DNA of 64,000 nucleotides from an uncultured Bacteroidales bacterium (GCA_937926785.1 CALBBQ010000008.1:27816-91815); one strand, 5' to 3'. Counted from the first letter of the stretch, positions 26,294-35,417 are shown. Numbers and translations are program-made. The notes: generated from the letters alone by a model not told the origin.

Positions 26294-28102
26294 ATGCTTA
26301 AAAATCATCCTAAAGGTTTGCTGGTAGCGTTCTTTTCCAATATGGGTGAGCGCTTTGGCTTTTACACCATGATGGCTATCCTGGTGTTGTTCCTTCAAGC
26401 CAAGTATGGCCTTTCCGCTGAGGAAGCCGGGGGGTACTACAGTTGGTTTTACTTTGCCATTTATGCGCTTGCTCTTGTTGGCGGGTTAATAGCGGATGCT
26501 ACAAACAGGTATAAAACGGTTATCCTGTTAGGCATCATTGTTATGTTTGGAGGCTATGCCATGATTGCCATGCCAGGTATGTCGTTGAACATGACTTTGC
26601 TGGGGCTCTTTACCATTGCATTTGGTAACGGATTGTTTAAGGGGAACCTTCAGGCGGTTGTTGGCCAAATGTACGACGATCCGCAGTACTCCAAGGTGCG
26701 CGACACCGGCTTTATGATTTTTTACATGGGCATTAACATTGGAGCTTTCTTTGCTCCATTTGTAGCCACCGGCATTCGTAACTGGTTCCTTCGCAGCCAG
26801 GGCTTTGAGCACGATGCCAGTTTGCCTTCGCTTTGTCACGCTTTTCTGAATGGTAAGGTTACCGATCCTGATAGTCTGGCCAAGTTCGAGAGCCTGGCCA
26901 GCAAAGTTTCGGGTGCAGCTGTAGCCGGTACCGAACAGCTGACCGATTTTGCCCATAGGTATATTGAAGCCTTCTCCAGAGGCTATAACTGGGCCTTTGG
27001 CATTGCTGCAGGAGCAATGGTAATATCGCTGCTAGTGTACATTATCTTTAATAAGCAGCTACCCAACAAGGAGAAAAAGGTAAGCGCTGCTCCCGCAGCA
27101 GGTTCACTATTTACCAAGAAAAGCTTGATGAACATAATTGTTCCTGTATTGCTGGTTGCCATAACCGGAGTAATTTTCTGGCTTCTTGGTGCTGAGGTCG
27201 CTCTTGGCCTTGCCATTGGCCTGTTCTTTGGCTTTGTGGCTATGATGTTTATGATGTCCACCAAGGAGGAGCTACCAAAAGTTACCTCGTTGCTGCTGGT
27301 GTTTGTGGTGGTAATCTTCTTCTGGATGTCGTTCCACCAGAACGGGTTAACCCTTACCCTTTTTGCCCGCGATTACACGGTTAAAGAGGTAGGACCCTTT
27401 ACCAACATATTCTTTCAGCTATGGTCAATGCTTACCTTTATTGGTACCATAGCTGGGTTAGTTATGATGTTTGGCCGTAAAGAGGTGCGCGAAAGGATAG
27501 TTGGTTTGCTGATGTTTCTGGGTTTAGGGTATGCCACCTACTACCAGGTACAGAACTACGGGCAAACAAACCCAATAGCCCCGGAAGTTTTCCAGTCGTT
27601 CAACCCCTTGTTCATTGTGGTACTCACCTTCCCGGTAATGGGTGCCTTTGCTTGGTTGAATAAGCGTAACATGGAACCATCGACCCCAAAAAAGATTGGC
27701 ATAGGTATGATAATTGCCTCTATAGGCTTTGTGATAGTGCTGTTAGCCTCATTACATCTAACTGCTCCAAAAACCATTGAGGCGCAGGGACTAACCGAAT
27801 GGGGCAGGGTTTCGCCCTACTGGTTAATCAGCAGCTACCTGGTTTTGACTATAGCAGAGTTATTCCTGAGTCCTATGGGGCTATCGTTTGTATCTAAGGT
27901 TGCCCCCCAGCGCTTTCAGGGTTTAATGCAGGGTGGTTGGTTGCTTGCAACTGCAATAGGTAATAAACTCCTCTTTGTGGGTAGTTTCTTCTGGGAAAGG
28001 ATTGAACTCTGGCAGCTTTGGACTATATTCATCGTGTGCTGTATCTTGTCTGCCATCTTCATATTCTCCATAATGCGTAGGCTCGAGAATGCTACCCGGT
28101 AA
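26294..28102 (+). CDS. POT/PTR-family proton-coupled oligopeptide transporter
   Basis: This is an inner-membrane MFS symporter of 602 residues with about 14 helices. The N-terminus MLKNHPKGLLVAFFSNMGERFGFYTM carries the POT ExxER-like NMGERFGFY motif used in proton coupling. GNGLFKGNLQAVVGQMYDD and FMIFYMGINIGAFFAPFVATGIR match the PTR2 signatures. The GADFLxxAFxxYxxxPE-type end is replaced by AELFLSPMGLSFVSKVAPQRFQGLMQGGW. It is longer than E. coli DtpA (about 500 residues), owing to an insert at about residues 165-225. It is a single-gene unit with its own promoter and terminator. Di- or tripeptides are the likely substrate. Confidence 0.95.
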   Translation: MLKNHPKGLLVAFFSNMGERFGFYTMMAILVLFLQAKYGLSAEEAGGYYSWFYFAIYALALVGGLIADATNRYKTVILLGIIVMFGGYAMIAMPGMSLNMTLLGLFTIAFGNGLFKGNLQAVVGQMYDDPQYSKVRDTGFMIFYMGINIGAFFAPFVATGIRNWFLRSQGFEHDASLPSLCHAFLNGKVTDPDSLAKFESLASKVSGAAVAGTEQLTDFAHRYIEAFSRGYNWAFGIAAGAMVISLLVYIIFNKQLPNKEKKVSAAPAAGSLFTKKSLMNIIVPVLLVAITGVIFWLLGAEVALGLAIGLFFGFVAMMFMMSTKEELPKVTSLLLVFVVVIFFWMSFHQNGLTLTLFARDYTVKEVGPFTNIFFQLWSMLTFIGTIAGLVMMFGRKEVRERIVGLLMFLGLGYATYYQVQNYGQTNPIAPEVFQSFNPLFIVVLTFPVMGAFAWLNKRNMEPSTPKKIGIGMIIASIGFVIVLLASLHLTAPKTIEAQGLTEWGRVSPYWLISSYLVLTIAELFLSPMGLSFVSKVAPQRFQGLMQGGWLLATAIGNKLLFVGSFFWERIELWQLWTIFIVCCILSAIFIFSIMRRLENATR

Positions 28103-28128
28103 GGTTTTGTAATACCAAATATCTTTAG

Positions 28129-28162
28129 GAGGGAGCTCTCAAATCGGGCTCCCTCTTTTTTT
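28129..28162 (+). terminator. Rho-independent terminator of the POT gene
   Basis: The GAGGGAGC / GCTCCCTC stem (28129-28136 with 28148-28155) is followed by seven Ts. Confidence 0.92.
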
Positions 28163-28280
28163 AGCTTTCTGATATTTAATGGGTTTAGTTGAAAAAAAAT
28201 CATTTAGTTTTAATTAACAGTTAGATCACGGATTTATCAAAATATTTTCTTGTAAAGTAGCATTGTTAAAATAATTCGCT

Positions 28281-28288
28281 TACCTTTG
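28281..28288 (+). promoter_or_regulatory. -7 promoter element of the RRM gene
   Basis: TACCTTTG matches TAnnTTTG. It lies 129 bases before the ATG, which implies a long leader. Confidence 0.55.
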
Positions 28289-28295
28289 TGACGAA

Positions 28296-28417
28296 TTGAG
28301 CAACGCTTCAACTCCGAAATTTACCGCATCGTGCCGATTCCCGGTTAAAGTTCAGTTAGTTAAGCCAGTCCTCAGTTAAACAAACAATTTTATCAATTAT
28401 CAATTTAAATTAAGTTT
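28296..28417 (+). promoter_or_regulatory. Predicted long 5' leader of the RRM gene
   Basis: If transcription starts a few bases after the -7 element, the mRNA has a leader of about 120 bases without an open reading frame. Its last 40 bases are very A/T-rich and unstructured. Long leaders are common for cold-shock and RRM genes and could allow autoregulation, but no known riboswitch or element was recognised. Confidence 0.35.
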
Positions 28418-28783
28418 ATGAACATTTACGTGTCAGGTCTGAGTTACCGCATTAACGATGACGACCTAAGGCAACTTTTCGAAGAGTACGGCCAGATTAC
28501 ATCGGCCAAAGTAATTACCGACAGGGAAACAGGGCGTTCGAGAGGATTCGGCTTTGTTGAGATGGCTAACGACGATGAGGCTCGCACAGCTATCGAAGAA
28601 CTTACCGGTGCTGAGTACGACGGTAAGGTAATCAGTGTATCGGAAGCAAAACCCAAGGCCGATAGGCCTCGTAGTGGTGGCTTTAACCGTGAGCGCCGCG
28701 GAGGTTTTGACCGTGGTGAGCGCCGTGGTGGTTACGACCGCGATAATCGTGGTGGAAACCGTGGTGGACGTAGGGAATACTAA
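28418..28783 (+). CDS. RRM-domain RNA-binding protein with RGG-type C-terminal tail
   Basis: This is a single-RRM RNA-binding protein of 121 residues. The RNP2 motif is NIYVSGLSY (residues 2-10) and RNP1 is RGFGFVEM (about residues 47-54), with the aromatic residues that stack on RNA intact. After residue 85 the tail is made of R/G/D/Y-rich repeats ([20 protein letters not shown]), a low-complexity RGG-like segment. Such proteins are abundant in Bacteroidota and cyanobacteria and bind single-stranded RNA, probably as chaperones or regulators. It is monocistronic, with a long leader and a strong terminator. Confidence 0.93.
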   Translation: MNIYVSGLSYRINDDDLRQLFEEYGQITSAKVITDRETGRSRGFGFVEMANDDEARTAIEELTGAEYDGKVISVSEAKPKADRPRSGGFNRERRGGFDRGERRGGYDRDNRGGNRGGRREY

Positions 28784-28802
28784 AAGTTTCCAAGATACTG
28801 AG

Positions 28803-28828
28803 AAAGGCTGCCTGGGGCAGCCTTTTTT
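28803..28828 (+). terminator. Rho-independent terminator of the RRM gene
   Basis: A 10-bp stem (28803-28812 with 28816-28825), loop TGG and continuing T run lie 20 bases after the stop codon. Confidence 0.92.
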
Positions 28829-28861
28829 ATTTTTTTGTTTTCTCAGCACCATAAAATTTTG

Positions 28862-28869
28862 TAAATTTG
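28862..28869 (+). promoter_or_regulatory. -7 promoter element of the chemoreceptor gene
   Basis: TAAATTTG matches TAnnTTTG. It lies 23 bases before the proposed ATT start at 28893, so transcription should begin too far downstream to include any of the upstream in-frame ATGs. Confidence 0.5.
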
Positions 28870-28892
28870 GGAATAACCTAAACGTTTGGAGT

Positions 28893-30464
28893 ATTAGTTG
28901 GAACAATTACAAAATCGGTACTAAACTGGCTATAGGGTTTGGCTTGGTGATGCTGCTGTTTGGTATCCTAGGATTAGTACTCATATTTGACTTTTTCAGA
29001 ATTAACCGAATGGCAAACTCGTTGGCAAAGGAGTCGTTTCCGCTTACCGTTATTGCTAACAAAATAGCCTTTTCTGCTCAAAAGGCTATGTATGCCCAGC
29101 GTGCATACCGATATACTGAGGATGAAGTTTACCTAAACGAAGGTCGTAAACATTTTGATACTTTGCGAATTTATCTTAAAGAGGCTGAAAACCTGATTGC
29201 TAAGTACCCTTCATTATCAAAATTTTCTAACTCGGTGAAATCTACTCAAGCCGCTCTGGACGAATATGAAACCTTACTTGCAGAGACCGTTGAGCTGAAC
29301 CGAAAGAAAGCTGCTAATAATGCAATAATAGCCAACACCCCCTCCCGAGCTGCTGAACTAAGGGCTCTGAACGAGCAGTACGCAGCCAGAATTAAAGTTT
29401 TAGGAGACCTGCGCAGATCCTCATCAAACCACCTGCTTGAGGAGTTTTATAAAGTAGCAGAGGAGGGAATGCGGGTAACACAACAAGTTGCTGATAAAAC
29501 CATTTCCATATCTTCCAGATCAATCATTGAAGCGTTTGGTGGGTACTTGTTGGTTTTGTTCATTGCAGTTCTTTTCGCCTTTGTTTTCACCAATATGATT
29601 AAAAAGCCAATTGGGATGTGTGTTGAGTTTGCCAAGAAAATTGCTGCGGGAGATCTCAGACAGAACATTGAATCGAGCAGCAACGATGAGATAGGTGAGT
29701 TGATTCGGAACCTTCAAATCATGGGGGAAAGATTGAATGTAATGATAAAAGAAATTTTGCAAGGTGCAGAGGGAATTAATGGAGCAAGCAACGAAATAAG
29801 TTCTCTTTCGCAGACACTTTCAGATGGTTCAAACCGACAGGCTGCATCAACCGAAGAAGTGTCGGCCTCAATGGAAGAAATCGCTTCAAATATCCAACAA
29901 AATGCTGAGAACGCCCTTCTTACTGAAAAAATAACGATTAATGCGGTTCAGGAAATAAAAATTGGGAATAAGTCTACCAACGATACCGCCCAAACAATGA
30001 AAAAAATTGCTGAAAAAATATCGATTATCAATGATATTGCTTTTCAAACTAACATACTTGCCCTAAATGCAGCCGTTGAAGCAGCCAGGGCTGGTGAACA
30101 TGGCAGAGGGTTTGCTGTGGTTGCCTCAGAAGTAAGAAAATTGGCAGAGCGCAGCAGGGTGGCTGCTGATGAGATCCAAGCCCTTTCATCTAAAGGGGTC
30201 AGCGTTTCGCAAGATGCTGGTGATAGGTTATCCAAGATTGTCGCCGAGATTGAGCGTACCTCTCAGCTAGTTCAGGATATTACTGCTGCCAGTAAAGAAC
30301 AATCCAGTGGAACCGAACAGGTAAATAATGCAATCCAGCAACTTAATGACGTGACTCAGCAGAATGCCAGTATGTCAACACAGCTTGCCACTAGCTCTGA
30401 GGAATTGACGGCTCAGGCTGAACAACTTAAACAAATGGTCTCCTACTTTAAACTTAAGAATTAG
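28893..30464 (+). CDS. Methyl-accepting chemotaxis protein with non-canonical (ATT?) start
   Basis: This is a membrane chemoreceptor. The open frame runs back to 28635, but that part overlaps the RRM gene, its terminator and the predicted promoter. The real protein seems to begin at ATT 28893 (then [16 protein letters not shown]), because no ATG, GTG or TTG is in frame between the terminator and the middle of TM1 (TTG 28944, ATG 28950). TM1 is [22 protein letters not shown] helical periplasmic domain of about 190 residues follows, then TM2, HAMP ([12 protein letters not shown]) and the MCP signalling hairpin with the [33 protein letters not shown] tip region. No CheA/CheW genes are present in the window. 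Confidence 0.8.
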   Translation: MSWNNYKIGTKLAIGFGLVMLLFGILGLVLIFDFFRINRMANSLAKESFPLTVIANKIAFSAQKAMYAQRAYRYTEDEVYLNEGRKHFDTLRIYLKEAENLIAKYPSLSKFSNSVKSTQAALDEYETLLAETVELNRKKAANNAIIANTPSRAAELRALNEQYAARIKVLGDLRRSSSNHLLEEFYKVAEEGMRVTQQVADKTISISSRSIIEAFGGYLLVLFIAVLFAFVFTNMIKKPIGMCVEFAKKIAAGDLRQNIESSSNDEIGELIRNLQIMGERLNVMIKEILQGAEGINGASNEISSLSQTLSDGSNRQAASTEEVSASMEEIASNIQQNAENALLTEKITINAVQEIKIGNKSTNDTAQTMKKIAEKISIINDIAFQTNILALNAAVEAARAGEHGRGFAVVASEVRKLAERSRVAADEIQALSSKGVSVSQDAGDRLSKIVAEIERTSQLVQDITAASKEQSSGTEQVNNAIQQLNDVTQQNASMSTQLATSSEELTAQAEQLKQMVSYFKLKN

Positions 30465-30652
30465 CTTCGCTTTTCATAGTTATCCCCAATCCAATGAGTG
30501 TTGGCATAAATCCAACAGAGCAGGAGAGATATGTTTGTTAAGCAACTAGTTGGTTTCAGACCTCATTCCTTGAAACCGATAACCCGGTGCGCGCTGAACA
30601 GCATTCAAATGAGAGGAAAGAAAGATACCTAATTGAATTTTGACGAAGAGTA

Positions 30653-31033
30653 TCAATGATCGCCTGCTCTTTCAAGTTTAAAAGCAAAGTACTTGGTGTT
30701 TCCCCGCCACGGAACCCTGATGTACCGTTTTTTGAAGTGAACATTAACCCTTTCGCCGGTTAGGGCTGCTTCCTCGAGCTGCCTGATCAACTCCTTGTTT
30801 CGGCGCTCAACGGAGAAATCAAAGGTTTCGGCAATGGGGCTGGTGCCCTTAAGAGCTCCGAACGACTCAAGCCCAAGCTTGGCCTCGTAGGTTTTAAAGA
30901 TTACCCCTTTCTGGCTAATGCGTATTATTTTACCTGCCATTACCCCTTCCTCGTAGGTTCCCCAGTAAAGGAACGCTGCAATGGCAATGATTACGAGCAA
31001 GATGACAAAGAGTATCCGCCGAAAGATTCTCAT
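30653..31033 (-). CDS. Conserved small membrane-anchored protein, unknown function
   Basis: This 126-residue protein has one N-terminal TM helix (about residues 7-24) and a C-terminal beta-rich soluble part. The soluble part contains GKIIRISQKGVIFKTYEAKL and VNVHFKKRYIRVPWRGNTKYF. Proteins of this type are widespread conserved hypotheticals in Bacteroidota, and I recall some wrongly labelled 6-phosphogluconate dehydrogenase; nothing here supports that. It lies 23 bases downstream of the aldehyde oxidoreductase gene and is probably co-transcribed. Function is not known. Confidence 0.75.
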   Translation of the reverse strand: MRIFRRILFVILLVIIAIAAFLYWGTYEEGVMAGKIIRISQKGVIFKTYEAKLGLESFGALKGTSPIAETFDFSVERRNKELIRQLEEAALTGERVNVHFKKRYIRVPWRGNTKYFAFKLERAGDH

Positions 31034-31056
31034 CTTTTTTTTCCAAAATTTAACAA

Positions 31057-32943
31057 TTAGTGGAATTCCAAAAGCGATTCATGAATACCTTTATGGATTT
31101 CGTACCAAAAATCAAGTGCTGCAGCCCGCTTGTCCTCATTAAAATATTTAATCCATTTTTCAAGTTCAGGGCTATTTATGCCATCAATATCCTTCTTCTT
31201 TTTTAGGAAAGTGTAGATGAAATCGATGTTTCGTTCGCTTTCCCAAAAGATAGAGGCATTGCGGCTGTTTATCCGGCTTGCGGTAAGTAGCACCGATCGG
31301 CTGAACTTCTCCTTCAGTCCGTATAGCTGTTCAATTACTTCAGGAAGAATATCCTCTGCCCAAGCACGGTGGAATCGGCACATTCCCAGGTTGTCCATAA
31401 CCAGCTCGTTGAGCATGCGTTTGGCGTTCTGCTTACCCAGCTCACGAGGAGGGAGAAAATCCTTTCCGTAGTACATGTAGTACTTGCCCATGATGGCCAT
31501 GGGCGAGAGGACGCCCGGAGTCCAGTACTGGTTGGGCACCATCCAACCGGAGCGTGCAAAGCCAATGTAAACAAACCGATCTAGAACTTCAGTACCTTTC
31601 CGACGGGCTAAATGGCGCGCCAGTTTACGGGCTCCTTCGCGCAGGTGAAAGGCGCCGTTGGGGTTTACCATCTGGTCGAGTAGGGCTATGCCGATGTTGG
31701 CATTATGCAAGGAATCCTCAACGATACTAAAATTTTCGGGGGTGAATACCGGAACCTGCTTGACTCCCAGTTCCTCAGGGGCAATGAGTCCATCGGCCAT
31801 GCAGTCCATGAGCCACGATAGTACCCCTCCAACCGAGATAGCATCGAAACCTAGCATGTCGGCATGGTGGTTCAGCTTCTCAGCCGCACGCTGGTCGAAT
31901 ATGCCACATAGCGGGCCCATGGTTTGGTAGGGTTCGTAATCTTTTTTGAACTCGCCGTGCATCTTTTTACATACCGCCCCGCAGGGTTCCCCGCAGGTTC
32001 GCTGCTGTTTGGTTTTAATGGTTTCCTCGTTAAACTGCTTAAGGTAGTGGTTAACGATAAAATCGTTATGAATTTTCAGCCTTTCCTCTTCGGTCATGTA
32101 GATGGTCCGGTAGTTAAAGGCCATAATATCGCCCTTTATGGTGGCGTAGTTCACGCCAAAGGTACCGCCGGTTTCAAACTTGGGATCGAATCGGTACTTG
32201 GTGGTTGCCTCCATATCCTTGGCGGCCAGACGTTTCTGGTAGCGATCCTCAAACCAGCTATCGGCTACGGTTCGGTCTCGGAAGTCCTCATCGATATATG
32301 TACCACCGTAGATGATCGCCACGATGTTATGCTGTTGCACCAGCTTGGTGCCAAAGCCCCCACGACCAGCCCAGGTGTCAACATAAGTGATCTCTCCCTT
32401 CCGAATGGGAGCCGATGCAATTGCTCCAAAATCGGTGTATAGCGATGCCGGTCCCGTTGCCAGTACCCGTGGTTCGTTTTCGTACCGGTTGCCAAAGGTG
32501 TCGAGTGCATGCTGCATCATGGCGTAAACACCACCCCGCCCTTGCGACCATATGGTGCGTGGCCGAACGGGTAGCAGCTCTACCTCTATCTCTTCCCCAT
32601 GAATACGGTTCAGGTAGAGTATGGATGGTGCTGCTGCCTTTCCTACTATTGAAAACATGTTTATCCCAAGGTTATCGAACACGAGTCCCGCTCCTCCCAT
32701 GGAAGATATGTAGAACCCATGCCAGCATGGCGAAATACCATTTACAATGAGCCTGTTGGAACCCGGAAAAATGGAACCTGCCAGTAAACCCACTCCAATG
32801 TTCAGACTGTTATGCTTGTGTGAGAGATGGATTCCTAAATCGATGGGCCCAAAGAAATCGCCAACATTGTAGCGGATAACCTTGTAAAAGCCGCTGGCTG
32901 CATCAATCATCATCACCTTGATGGTTGGTTTGCTTGAGTTCAT
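31057..32943 (-). CDS. Tungsten-type aldehyde:ferredoxin oxidoreductase family protein
   Basis: AOR-family enzymes oxidise aldehydes to acids with ferredoxin as acceptor, using a tungsto-bispterin and one [4Fe-4S] cluster. I chose the ATG at 32943 (MNSSKPTIKV); the longer frame overlaps the -7 element. The N-terminal pterin-binding domain has ISSMGGAGLVFDNLGINMFSIVG and GRGGFGTKLVQQHNIVAIIYGG. The cluster cysteines appear as TCGEPCGAVCKK, that is CX3CX3C rather than the usual CX2CX3C, with the distant fourth cysteine in NLGMCRFHRAW. At about 629 residues it is slightly long. The substrate is unknown; the odd spacing suggests a less-studied subfamily. Confidence 0.88.
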   Translation of the reverse strand: MNSSKPTIKVMMIDAASGFYKVIRYNVGDFFGPIDLGIHLSHKHNSLNIGVGLLAGSIFPGSNRLIVNGISPCWHGFYISSMGGAGLVFDNLGINMFSIVGKAAAPSILYLNRIHGEEIEVELLPVRPRTIWSQGRGGVYAMMQHALDTFGNRYENEPRVLATGPASLYTDFGAIASAPIRKGEITYVDTWAGRGGFGTKLVQQHNIVAIIYGGTYIDEDFRDRTVADSWFEDRYQKRLAAKDMEATTKYRFDPKFETGGTFGVNYATIKGDIMAFNYRTIYMTEEERLKIHNDFIVNHYLKQFNEETIKTKQQRTCGEPCGAVCKKMHGEFKKDYEPYQTMGPLCGIFDQRAAEKLNHHADMLGFDAISVGGVLSWLMDCMADGLIAPEELGVKQVPVFTPENFSIVEDSLHNANIGIALLDQMVNPNGAFHLREGARKLARHLARRKGTEVLDRFVYIGFARSGWMVPNQYWTPGVLSPMAIMGKYYMYYGKDFLPPRELGKQNAKRMLNELVMDNLGMCRFHRAWAEDILPEVIEQLYGLKEKFSRSVLLTASRINSRNASIFWESERNIDFIYTFLKKKKDIDGINSPELEKWIKYFNEDKRAAALDFWYEIHKGIHESLLEFH

Positions 32944-32964
32944 AGGTAATTTTTTATAGCTCTG

Positions 32965-32972
32965 CAAAAATA
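32965..32972 (-). promoter_or_regulatory. -7 promoter element of the AOR gene
   Basis: TATTTTTG on the minus strand lies 21 bases before the chosen ATG. It excludes the upstream ATG at 32967. Confidence 0.5.
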
Positions 32973-33101
32973 GCGATTATAAAATCATCTGTTAATAAAA
33001 TAACAGAATTTAGCATTCCCTGCAATTTATCAAATTGAACTAAGAGATGAATGCTTTTTTGAACATAAAATGTAGATCAAAGTTGATAATAGAAATTCAT
33101 C

Positions 33102-33109
33102 TATTTTTG
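33102..33109 (+). promoter_or_regulatory. -7 promoter element of the YjjG-like gene
   Basis: TATTTTTG lies 19 bases before the ATG at 33129; a TTG lies 16 bases upstream of it. It argues against the GTG at 33111 as start. Confidence 0.5.
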
Positions 33110-33128
33110 CGTGGAAAATACAGTGCAA

Positions 33129-33845
33129 ATGATTCTAAACTTCTTTTTCAAGCACAACGCCTATAAGCATGTGTTCTTTGACTTGGATCGGACGCTATGG
33201 GATTTTGAGCAGAACATGCGTGATGCGCTGAAGGATATCTTTTTTGAGCATCAGTTGGACACTGTTTTCCCAGATCTTCCCACATTTATCAATACCTTTA
33301 ACCAGAAAAACAATTACTTGTGGGATAAATACCTTAAAGGTGAGATGACCAAAGAGGTTTTACGGTATAAGCGTTTTGAGGCTACGCTGGAGGATTATGG
33401 TTTGGTTAACCCGCGGCTGGCTAAGACCATAGGTGAGGAGTACCTGAATGTTATGCCCCTGAAAACCACTTTGATACCCGGTTCCAGGGAGATTCTTGAG
33501 TACCTTTCGGAAAGGTATAAGTTGCATGTTATATCAAACGGGTTCCAGGAAGTACAGCTGCCAAAGCTCCAACGGAGCCATATTGCCAAGTATTTCCAAT
33601 GGATTGTGACTTCAGAACAGTCGGGTTATCATAAACCCGATGCGCGTGCTTTTGCTTATGCCCTTTCTAAGGCGAATGCCCGTAAAGATGAAAGCATTAT
33701 GGTAGGCGATGATCTGGAGATAGATATTGCTGGAGCAAAAAAGTTTGGCATGGATCAGATTTACTTTAACCCAAGCAAAACCCCTCACCGGATAAAGGTA
33801 ACCTTTGAGGTGAGGGATCTGAGAGAGATTAAAGAGTATCTTTAG
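33129..33845 (+). CDS. YjjG-family HAD phosphatase (non-canonical pyrimidine nucleotidase)
   Basis: This cytosolic HAD-superfamily nucleotidase has about 238 residues. The start is the ATG at 33129 (MILNFFFKHNAYKHVFFDLDRTLWDF); the GTG at 33111 abuts the promoter. The HAD motifs are in order: FFDLDRTL (nucleophile and acid/base Asp), VISNG (motif II), the lysine in SGYHKPDARAF (motif III) and VGDDLEIDIAGA (motif IV). The helical cap between motifs I and II is the size seen in YjjG/YfnB proteins. E. coli YjjG removes mutagenic or damaged pyrimidine nucleotides. It is tail to tail with dnaB, 9 bases apart. Confidence 0.88.
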   Translation: MILNFFFKHNAYKHVFFDLDRTLWDFEQNMRDALKDIFFEHQLDTVFPDLPTFINTFNQKNNYLWDKYLKGEMTKEVLRYKRFEATLEDYGLVNPRLAKTIGEEYLNVMPLKTTLIPGSREILEYLSERYKLHVISNGFQEVQLPKLQRSHIAKYFQWIVTSEQSGYHKPDARAFAYALSKANARKDESIMVGDDLEIDIAGAKKFGMDQIYFNPSKTPHRIKVTFEVRDLREIKEYL

Positions 33846-33854
33846 CTGCTGGTA

Positions 33855-35396
33855 TTAGAACGGTATATTGCTGTCTAAACCTTTTGATGGGTTGTAGGGA
33901 AAATCATCAACCGGGTCGTTGTTCATTTTTGAGCTGAACGTAACCGGAGCCGATGATGTGTAGTTTGGAGTAATGGAGGCAGGTATATATCCTGCATCGT
34001 CATCAAGAAGATCCTCGAATTTTGCCATTTCCTTATGGAAGCGCAGTTTAACATCGTCAACGGCGCCGTTTCGATGCTTGGCAACAATTATCTCAGCAAT
34101 TCCAAGGGTTGAGTTGTTGTTGTCGTCCACCGTAAAGCCGTAGTACTCGGGGCGGTGGATAAATACAACCACGTCGGCATCCTGCTCAATGGCCCCCGAC
34201 TCGCGCAGGTCCGATAGTTGAGGGCGCTTGTTTCCCCCGCGTGTCTCCACCGAGCGGTTCAGCTGCGACAGCGCAATTATGGGGATATCAAGCTCCTTTG
34301 CAATAGCTTTGAGCGAACGCGATATGGTGCTAACTTCCTGTTCGCGGTTACCCTTGGTTTCGGCCGGACCGGTCATGAGCTGCAGGTAGTCAATAATTAC
34401 CACTCCAATGTTGTGCTGTGCTTTAAGGCGACGGCATTTAGCCCTCAGCTCAAAGATGGATAGGGCGGGGGTGTCGTCGATAAATATTTTGGCATCAGCC
34501 AGCTGCTTGGTTTTTACCGTTAGCTGCGTCCATTCGTCCTGGGTTAGCTTCCCATTTCGAATTTTTTCCGAGGGAATCTGTGCCTCGGCAACCAGCAGGC
34601 GGTTAACCAGCTGGATGTTTGACATTTCGAGGGAGAAGAAGGCCACGGGTACCTCATATTCTACCGCCATGTTACGTGCCATGGTTAGCACAAAAGCGGT
34701 TTTCCCCATCGAGGGGCGGGCTGCCACAATGATAAGGTCGGACTTTTGCCAGCCTGAGGTTAACCTGTCCAGATTTATAAAACCTGAAGGAACACCACTT
34801 AGCCCGTCCTCGCGTTTGCTTGCCTCTTCTATCTGTTTGAACGCTTTTACAACAATATTGCTGATGGGCTGGGTGTCGCTTTTGATATTGCCCTCGGCCA
34901 CCTTGAATAGCTCCATTTCCGAAAAATCGAGCAGTTCTTCCACATCAACATCTTCTTCAAATGAGCGTTTCTCAATCTCGGTGGCCACACGTATGAGCTC
35001 ACGCTGGATATACTTTTGAGCAATAATCTTGGAGTGATACTCCAGGTGTGCCGCGGAACCCACTTTGGATGAAAGCTGGGCTATGTATGCGGCACCGCCA
35101 ATTTCGTCGAGTACGCCCTGCTTGCGAAGCTCCTCGGTTACCGTGTACAGGTCGATGGGTTCAAGCCGGGTCGATAAATCCTGAATGGCTTTAAAGATGA
35201 TTTGGTGGTGTTCTTTGTAAAAACATTCCGGTTTCAGAATCTCGCTGGCCACAATAATGGCGTCTTTCTCTACCATGATGGCTCCCAGAACGGCTTCCTC
35301 TATATCAATAGCTTGTGGGGGTACCTTACCCAGCTCAGCGCCAATGGGTTTAACCGGTGTGTATGGTTTTTTCGTCTTGCTTCTGTCTCCAGCCAT
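33855..35396 (-). CDS. dnaB: Replicative DNA helicase DnaB
   Basis: This is the hexameric helicase that unwinds DNA at the replication fork. The N-terminal DnaB_N domain (about 30-130) shows DIEEAVLGAIMVEKDAI. The C-terminal RecA-like domain has the Walker A sequence AARPSMGKTAFVL, Walker B VVIIDYLQLM, and the DnaB loops SQLNRSVETR and LSDLRESGAIEQDADVVVFIHR. The 513-residue length is normal. No intein is present. A -7 element precedes it, divergent from the gldB promoter. The C-terminal tail after residue 470 is variable, as in relatives. Confidence 0.98.
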   Translation of the reverse strand: MAGDRSKTKKPYTPVKPIGAELGKVPPQAIDIEEAVLGAIMVEKDAIIVASEILKPECFYKEHHQIIFKAIQDLSTRLEPIDLYTVTEELRKQGVLDEIGGAAYIAQLSSKVGSAAHLEYHSKIIAQKYIQRELIRVATEIEKRSFEEDVDVEELLDFSEMELFKVAEGNIKSDTQPISNIVVKAFKQIEEASKREDGLSGVPSGFINLDRLTSGWQKSDLIIVAARPSMGKTAFVLTMARNMAVEYEVPVAFFSLEMSNIQLVNRLLVAEAQIPSEKIRNGKLTQDEWTQLTVKTKQLADAKIFIDDTPALSIFELRAKCRRLKAQHNIGVVIIDYLQLMTGPAETKGNREQEVSTISRSLKAIAKELDIPIIALSQLNRSVETRGGNKRPQLSDLRESGAIEQDADVVVFIHRPEYYGFTVDDNNNSTLGIAEIIVAKHRNGAVDDVKLRFHKEMAKFEDLLDDDAGYIPASITPNYTSSAPVTFSSKMNNDPVDDFPYNPSKGLDSNIPF

Positions 35397-35417
35397 TGCT
35401 TCCTATTTTTCAGTTCA

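Noticed and set aside
28635..28892. Long N-terminal extension of the chemoreceptor reading frame back to position 28635
   Set aside because: It runs through the RRM gene in another frame, a strong terminator and the predicted promoter; its sequence has no receptor features.
30552..30577. GGTTTCA...TGAAACC inverted repeat after the chemoreceptor gene
   Set aside because: Loop of 12 bases and no T run on either side; too weak to call a terminator or operator.
34408..35019. 203-codon open frame on the + strand inside dnaB
   Set aside because: Antisense of the conserved helicase; serine-rich composition typical of a shadow frame.
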